64,000 nucleotides of DNA. It comes from CAWBXL01 sp963837365. GTDB taxonomy: Bacteria; Acidobacteriota; Terriglobia; Terriglobales; Acidobacteriaceae. The stretch lies in assembly GCA_963837365.1 (NCBI GenBank), contig CAWIMW010000003.1:124001-188000 (forward strand), written 5' to 3'. The notes beneath the pieces are model-generated. The model saw only the letters and a list, made by a program, of their open reading frames with translations, was not told the origin of the DNA and ran no database searches. Below are positions 59,494 to 64,000 of this stretch, one piece after another. The stretch's first letter is position 1, and every line of letters begins with the position of its first letter. The translations under genes were made by a program, and so were the position numbers.

Positions 59494-60693
59494 ATGGCGC
59501 GGATCGAATATTTAGAGTGCACCAAATGTGGGGCACATATTTCGGCAGAAAAACCTCAGACCGTGTGTCCTGAGGACGGCGGAGTTCTCTACGTCCGCTA
59601 CGATCTCGCCAAGTTAAAAAAAGACTTCAGGTCGTCCCGCTTAACGGGCCGGACCCCTAGCATGTGGCGCTATGCTGAAGTGATGCCCGAGGCTGACCCG
59701 GTCACTCTCGGCGAAGGCTTCACTCCCATGCTCCCCAGCCGTGAATTTGCCAATGCCTACATTAAAGATGAAGGTCTGAATCCCACCGGCTCATTCAAAG
59801 CCCGAGGCCTCTCCGCCGCAGTCACCATGGCGAAAGCCTACGGCCTGAAGAAGCTGGCAATCCCCTCAGCAGGGAATGCAGCCAGCGCCATGGCCGCCTA
59901 TGCTGCGACTGCGGGTCTGGAAGCACACATCTTCATGCCAAAAGATGTTCCGCTCGCCAACCGTGTCGAGTGCGAAAACTACGGAGCGCGGGTCACCCTG
60001 GTGAATGGCTTGATCAGCGACTGCGCGCGCATGGTCGCCGAACGCAAAGAGAGTGAAGGCTGGTTCGACGTGTCCACCCTGAAAGAGCCCTTCCGCGTCG
60101 AAGGTAAAAAGACCATGGGCTATGAAGTAGTCGAGCAACTGGGCTGGCGTATGCCGCAAGGCATCATTTATCCCACCGGCGGTGGAGTTGGCCTGCTCGG
60201 CATGTGGAAGGCGTTTGAAGAGATGGAACAACTGGGTTGGATCGGCTCTGAGCGCCCGAAGATGGTCTGTGTGCAATCAGCAGGATGCGCACCTATAGTT
60301 AAAGCATGGGATAAACATAGCAAGACTGCGGAAGCCTGGCCCGACGCCTCGACCCTGGCCGCCGGATTGCGCGTCCCCAAACCCTATGGCGACTACTTGA
60401 TTCTTGATATCTTGCGCAAAAGTTCTGGCACTGCGGTGGCGGTAACCGATGCGGAAATCATGAGTTCACTTCGCCATTGGGCTGAGGTCGAAGGCGTGTT
60501 CGCAGCGCCGGAAGGCGCAGCTTCGCTTACCGCTTATTGCAAGCTTCGCGCCGGCGGCTTCTTCAAAGCGGAAGATACTGTAGTTTTGTTCAACACCGGC
60601 TCCGGTTTGAAATACCTCGATGTGATCGAAGGCTACAAGAAGCGTTTAGCCGTCCCAGCCCGCCATATCGGCGGAATCATCGGGCCGTACTAG
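59494..60693 (+). CDS. thrC: Threonine synthase
   Basis: A 399-residue PLP enzyme converting phosphohomoserine to threonine. The PLP-binding Lys102 is in NPTGSFKARG; the phosphate-binding Gly-rich stretch is PTGGGVGLLGMW. An N-terminal zinc-ribbon-like segment has Cys9, Cys12 and Cys25, but the expected fourth Cys is Asp (CPEDGG). The short (class II-like) form is usual. It is probably transcribed from the extended -10 box just upstream with a very short leader. Confidence 0.92.
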   Translation: MARIEYLECTKCGAHISAEKPQTVCPEDGGVLYVRYDLAKLKKDFRSSRLTGRTPSMWRYAEVMPEADPVTLGEGFTPMLPSREFANAYIKDEGLNPTGSFKARGLSAAVTMAKAYGLKKLAIPSAGNAASAMAAYAATAGLEAHIFMPKDVPLANRVECENYGARVTLVNGLISDCARMVAERKESEGWFDVSTLKEPFRVEGKKTMGYEVVEQLGWRMPQGIIYPTGGGVGLLGMWKAFEEMEQLGWIGSERPKMVCVQSAGCAPIVKAWDKHSKTAEAWPDASTLAAGLRVPKPYGDYLILDILRKSSGTAVAVTDAEIMSSLRHWAEVEGVFAAPEGAASLTAYCKLRAGGFFKAEDTVVLFNTGSGLKYLDVIEGYKKRLAVPARHIGGIIGPY

Positions 60694-60799
60694 TTTCTGA
60701 GAACTGAGAACTGGCGACTAGAAACTGATGATTTCGGCCGCATTCCTGTGTCCTGAAAAGGGAGTGATATCCGGGTTACCAGTTCCCGGTTCTCAGGTA
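60694..60799. repeat. GAACTGAGAACTGG inverted repeat
   Basis: TTTCTGAGAACTGAGAACTGG after the thrC stop pairs with CCAGTTCCCGGTTCTCAGG ending near 60797. It is related in wording to the spacers at 39562 and 59432. The 180-bp gap to the kinase gene contains no other feature except the -10 box. Confidence 0.7.
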
Positions 60800-60849
60800 T
60801 CAGATCGAGTGCCGAGATCCACAGAATTGATTCTGCAAGCGCCGCCACA

Positions 60850-60858
60850 TGCTACATT
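60850..60858 (+). promoter_or_regulatory. Extended -10 box before the sensor kinase gene
   Basis: TGCTACATT, 15 bases before the ATG at 60874, in the C-rich context GCCGCCACA. Confidence 0.4.
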
Positions 60859-60873
60859 TCCTCAGTAGCCGCC

Positions 60874-62223
60874 ATGGATCAACGCCTCATCCTCATTAAC
60901 CTGCTGATCAAGCTAGGCGTTGCTGCGGCTGCTGCCAGCGTGCTTGGGCGCTCGGTCGAATTCAAGTCGCTGTTGTTCCGCGAGCAAAGAACGCTCAAAC
61001 AGACCATCTACCTGATGCTGTGGATCAGTGTTCCCTTGACGCTTGGTGTTTGGGCGCGCTTCATCGCACCAAAATCATTTGCCGGTGGGGACCTCTCGCT
61101 GGAGGCCACGATCCTTCTGGGGATAATTGCGGGCCGGCTGGCCGGGGCCCTGGGCGGAACGCTGCTGGCCGTCCCCGCCCTTTTTTATGGCCAATGGGCC
61201 GTCCTGCCCTTAAACATCTTGTGTGGAGTGGTTGCAGGGCAGCTGCGCCGCATCGCCCCCGACAGGGAAGAAATCTGGTCGTTCTCTCCATTCATTGATC
61301 TCAGTATCTACCGCTGGATTCGCCGCAACCTGCCCACGCCGCGCCTGTTCGATTGGCAGACCATGTTTTTCCTTACCATTATGGTTTTGCGCTTTGTACA
61401 GACACAACTGGATCTTCATCTATTGAATCCAGCGTTCATGTGGCTGGAGAGTCCGAACTGGTGGGTCAGGGTCCTGATTTACGCCACTTCAGCCACGGTC
61501 ATTGGCATCGAACTCAAAATCTGGAACAGCGTGCGGATTCAAATCAAGCTGGAAGAGCAGGAACGCCTGCTGCTCAATGCCCGCATGGAGGCGTTGCAAA
61601 ATCAGATTAACCCGCATTTCTTATTCAACACACTGAATTCAGTTTCCTCCCTGGTGCGCATTGATCCCGATACCGCACGCGAGATGATCACCAAACTGGC
61701 CAACATTCTCCGCCGCCTGCTGAACAGCGCTGACGCCTTCGTGCCTCTGCGCGACGAACGGGAATTTATCGACAACTATCTCGACATCGAGGTGGTACGC
61801 TTCGGGCGCGACAAGCTGCATGTGGTCGAGGAAATGGATGAGTCCACGCTGAATGTCATGGTGCCCAGCATGTTGATTCAGCCATTAGTGGAAAACTCCA
61901 TTAAACATGGCCTGTCGTCGAAGATCAACGGAGGCAGCATTTTCCTGCGCAGCCGGATGGATGGCTCGAAGTTGGTGATCGAAGTAGAAGATGACGGAGT
62001 GGGTATATCTCCAGCGAAGTTGGTGGAAAGTCAGGGAAGCACCGGTATCGGCATGGCGAACGTTGCCGAACGTTTGAAAGTTCTTTACGGAGACGCCGCT
62101 AGCCTCGCGATTCAAAGCAACCCAGGCAAGGGAACCCTGGTGCGTATTACCATGCCTGTGCTCGAAAGCGAAGGCTCTATCCCCGCGGAACTCTACGCCG
62201 AGCGCTCCAGCACCCGGCGATAA
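60874..62223 (+). CDS. LytS/YehU-type sensor histidine kinase
   Basis: A 449-residue membrane kinase. N-terminal helices (six or so, residues about 5-215, 5TM-like) sense an unknown signal; then comes the His_kinase domain with the phospho-acceptor His248 in INPHFLFNTLN, and a GHKL ATPase domain (EVEDDGVGISP, GSTGIGMANVAERL). Its LytTR-type response regulator is not in the window. The last 31 bases overlap the convergent bshA gene. Confidence 0.9.
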   Translation: MDQRLILINLLIKLGVAAAAASVLGRSVEFKSLLFREQRTLKQTIYLMLWISVPLTLGVWARFIAPKSFAGGDLSLEATILLGIIAGRLAGALGGTLLAVPALFYGQWAVLPLNILCGVVAGQLRRIAPDREEIWSFSPFIDLSIYRWIRRNLPTPRLFDWQTMFFLTIMVLRFVQTQLDLHLLNPAFMWLESPNWWVRVLIYATSATVIGIELKIWNSVRIQIKLEEQERLLLNARMEALQNQINPHFLFNTLNSVSSLVRIDPDTAREMITKLANILRRLLNSADAFVPLRDEREFIDNYLDIEVVRFGRDKLHVVEEMDESTLNVMVPSMLIQPLVENSIKHGLSSKINGGSIFLRSRMDGSKLVIEVEDDGVGISPAKLVESQGSTGIGMANVAERLKVLYGDAASLAIQSNPGKGTLVRITMPVLESEGSIPAELYAERSSTRR

Positions 62224-63341
62224 AAATCTTCGTAGTGGGCCACGATCTTGGCAGAACTGAATTTTGACTCGGCTTTTTCACGGCAAACCTTCCCCATCGC
62301 CCGCAGACGGGCTTCATCGTTCAGCAGGTCAATCGCGTATTTCGCCATCGAATCAACATCGCCGACATCCGCCAGATAGCCGCTGGTCCCATGCTCAATG
62401 ACTTCCGGGACACCGCCAACCCCTGTCGAGATGGGGACCACTTCGCAGGCCATAGCCTCCAGTGCTGCCAGGCCGAACGATTCCAATTCGCTCGGCAGCA
62501 GCATGACATCGGCCGCCCCAAGTTTTTCGTGAATTTGGTCCTGCTTGCCAAGAAACATCACGTCATCATGAATGCCTTTTTGCACCGCCAGCCATTCCGC
62601 CCGCGAACGGTCCGGTCCATCGCCTACCAGCAGCAACTTGGATGGCACCTGCTTGCGGACGCGATCGAATATTTCGATGGTATCGGTGACTCGCTTGACC
62701 GGACGAAAATTGGACAGATGCACCAACACCCGCTCACCCTTCGGCGCATACTCGGTCCGTTGTTCCTTCCAGTCAGGGTTGCGCCGGTACAGGTTGCAGT
62801 TCACAAAGTTGTAAATAATCTCGATCTTGTTGCGGATGTCGAACTCCCGCCGGGTGCGTTCCTGTAGATAACGTGAAACGGCGGTCACGCCGTCGCTTTG
62901 CTCAATGGAAAATCGAGTGATGGGTAAGTAGGACCGGTCCAACCCAACCAGCGTGATATCGGTCCCATGCAATGTGGTGACAAAAGGAAGCTTCTGCCCG
63001 CGTGGCTTTGCCGCCAACATCTGCCGCGCCAGCAAAGCGCTTACCGAGTGCGGAATCGCATAGTGCACATGCAGCAGGTCGAGGGCGTAGAGTTCGGACA
63101 CTTCCGCCATCCGCGTGGCCAGCGCTAGGTCATATGGCGGGTAGTCGAACAGCGGGTAACGAGAAACATCCACTTCGTGATAGTGAATGTTGGGATGCGG
63201 CTCCGTCAGCCGGATGGGCTGGGCATAAGAAATGAAGTGGATTTCGTGCCCGCGCTCGGCCAATTCGAGGCCCAGCTCCGTAGCCACCACCCCGCTGCCG
63301 CCGTAGGTGGGATAACAGGTAATACCAATCTTAAGTGCCAT
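62193..63341 (-). CDS. bshA: N-acetyl-alpha-D-glucosaminyl L-malate synthase (bacillithiol pathway)
   Basis: A 382-residue GT4 glycosyltransferase that joins UDP-GlcNAc and malate, the first step of bacillithiol synthesis. The N-terminus KIGITCYPTYGGSGVVATELG is characteristic of BshA, as are HVHYAIPHSVSA and the GT4 Glu motif ELESFGLAALEAMACEV. I took the ATG at 63341; an in-frame start 24 bases upstream adds eight residues. The stop is inside the convergent kinase gene (31-bp overlap). bshB and bshC are not in the window. Confidence 0.9.
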   Translation of the reverse strand: MALKIGITCYPTYGGSGVVATELGLELAERGHEIHFISYAQPIRLTEPHPNIHYHEVDVSRYPLFDYPPYDLALATRMAEVSELYALDLLHVHYAIPHSVSALLARQMLAAKPRGQKLPFVTTLHGTDITLVGLDRSYLPITRFSIEQSDGVTAVSRYLQERTRREFDIRNKIEIIYNFVNCNLYRRNPDWKEQRTEYAPKGERVLVHLSNFRPVKRVTDTIEIFDRVRKQVPSKLLLVGDGPDRSRAEWLAVQKGIHDDVMFLGKQDQIHEKLGAADVMLLPSELESFGLAALEAMACEVVPISTGVGGVPEVIEHGTSGYLADVGDVDSMAKYAIDLLNDEARLRAMGKVCREKAESKFSSAKIVAHYEDFYRRVLERSA

Positions 63342-63440
63342 AGGGATGGGCAGCGCCCATCCCATTCGATGGGTTTACGGGCACATAGATTCAGATTGTG
63401 CCTGAACTTGGCTCAGGATGGAAACCGGGATCGCAAAAAA

Positions 63441-64000
63441 TTACAGACTGGGTACGACGCGCGGCGGATCAATCTCATCCAGGTGCGCCTGAAAACGCAT
63501 CTGCTTGTCCTCGGCAAGGCCAATGAACTCGATCCCCATGCCAACGCCGGGGTCGCTGGCTCGAACCATTGCCGCAGTCGAAATCTTTTCATCCCTGATC
63601 CAAAAAGTTATGTGGAGCGGGGTGCCGAGAGGGAATGGAACCAGGGTTTCAACATAACACCCACGCCCGCCAATGTCTGAAGCGTTCGTCTGCATGGGAA
63701 CACCACCGCCCCGGTCATCTCGCACCTCAATTGGATAGGCAATCCGGTGCCGTACGAAGCGGCGTTTGTTAGCGTGAGGAGAAACCTTCGGAGAGCCTTC
63801 CGAAGGGGGAACGATTTTGTCCTTCCACGGGCACTGCTGCCCTTCCACCAATTCAATATCAATCTTGAATTTTAGGGGCAGTCCCGCATCCACGGCTTGC
63901 ATCACTTTGCAGCGGGCTTTTTTGTCACCTAACTGAACTCCGATTACATCACCAACACTGAGCTGCTGATCAACCCCAGTGAGTTGTGCTCCGATAGCAG
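63441..64000 (-). CDS. PilZ-domain protein, N-terminus cut by the window edge
   Basis: A C-terminal portion of at least 186 residues is present; the frame is open to the last base, so the start lies beyond 64000 and the internal GTG at 63903-63905 is probably not the start. The part in the window begins with AIGAQLTGVDQQLSVGDV, typical of the beta-rich N-terminal domain of PilZ proteins, followed by the PilZ core with RRFVRHRIAYPIEV (RxxxR), DIGGRGCYVET (DxSxxG-like, Gly replacing Ser) and GVGMGIEF. PilZ domains bind cyclic di-GMP; the change in the second motif may affect binding. Confidence 0.8.
   Translation of the reverse strand, partial: AIGAQLTGVDQQLSVGDVIGVQLGDKKARCKVMQAVDAGLPLKFKIDIELVEGQQCPWKDKIVPPSEGSPKVSPHANKRRFVRHRIAYPIEVRDDRGGGVPMQTNASDIGGRGCYVETLVPFPLGTPLHITFWIRDEKISTAAMVRASDPGVGMGIEFIGLAEDKQMRFQAHLDEIDPPRVVPSL

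Overview
The window looks like a piece of chromosome from a soil-type member of the Acidobacteriota (class Terriglobia or a near relative). This is inferred from the gene set, not from a database match: a hopanoid cluster, a split cytochrome b/c complex with a very large multihaem cytochrome, Tat-exported oxidoreductases, exported TldD-like proteins, a GH3/PA14 glucosidase, BshA, and intergenic spacers full of several unrelated palindromic repeat families. There is no transposase, integrase, phage gene, rRNA or CRISPR array. Base composition looks moderately GC-rich and even throughout, with one tRNA (Lys-UUU).

Region by region. 1-12.4 kb: exported catabolic and maturation proteins (an edge-truncated exported protein, a Tat amidase, a Gfo/Idh/MocA oxidoreductase, a cupin, a secreted TldD/TldE-like pair, a cytochrome c-sorbosone dehydrogenase fusion, and a GH3 beta-glucosidase broken by a frameshift). 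12.5-29 kb: recN and ispH, then a hopanoid locus: shc, hpnH, an unknown 147-aa gene, hpnA, hpnG, two zinc-type dehydrogenases, hpnC, hpnD, hpnE. Facing it are hpnJ and two small SMR/EamA-type membrane proteins. hpnC, D and E make squalene, shc cyclises it, hpnH and hpnG extend it to ribosylhopane, and the two dehydrogenases are candidates for the next steps. 29-36 kb: an adaptor/TPR/TolC export operon without a pump, queF, and an MFS plus glycosyltransferase pair. 36.5-39.6 kb: an RsbW/STAS partner-switch pair, an outer-membrane barrel, tRNA-Lys, ssb and a ferredoxin.

39.6-52.7 kb, read on the minus strand, is a respiratory gene set: Rieske protein with an unusual duplicated N-terminal motif, cytochrome b, a subunit IV-like protein, an eight-haem cytochrome c, a cupredoxin-like lipoprotein, ctaA, ctaB, an ABC-2 exporter and a DUF420 protein. 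It appears to couple a quinol:cytochrome c oxidoreductase with haem A synthesis. 52.8-64 kb holds housekeeping genes: hemH, an isocitrate dehydrogenase, nrdR, a flippase-like membrane protein, a lytic transglycosylase, a HAD phosphatase, a TPR protein, thrC, a LytS-type kinase, bshA and a PilZ protein cut by the right edge.

Two features cut across the window. First, at least eight distinct repeat families occupy the spacers and in two places run into coding sequence (recN and the end of hpnG). Second, several genes have an extended -10 box of the form TGCTANNNT only 8 to 15 nt from the start codon, which suggests leaderless or very short-leader transcripts. No stretch over about 350 bases lacks a gene.
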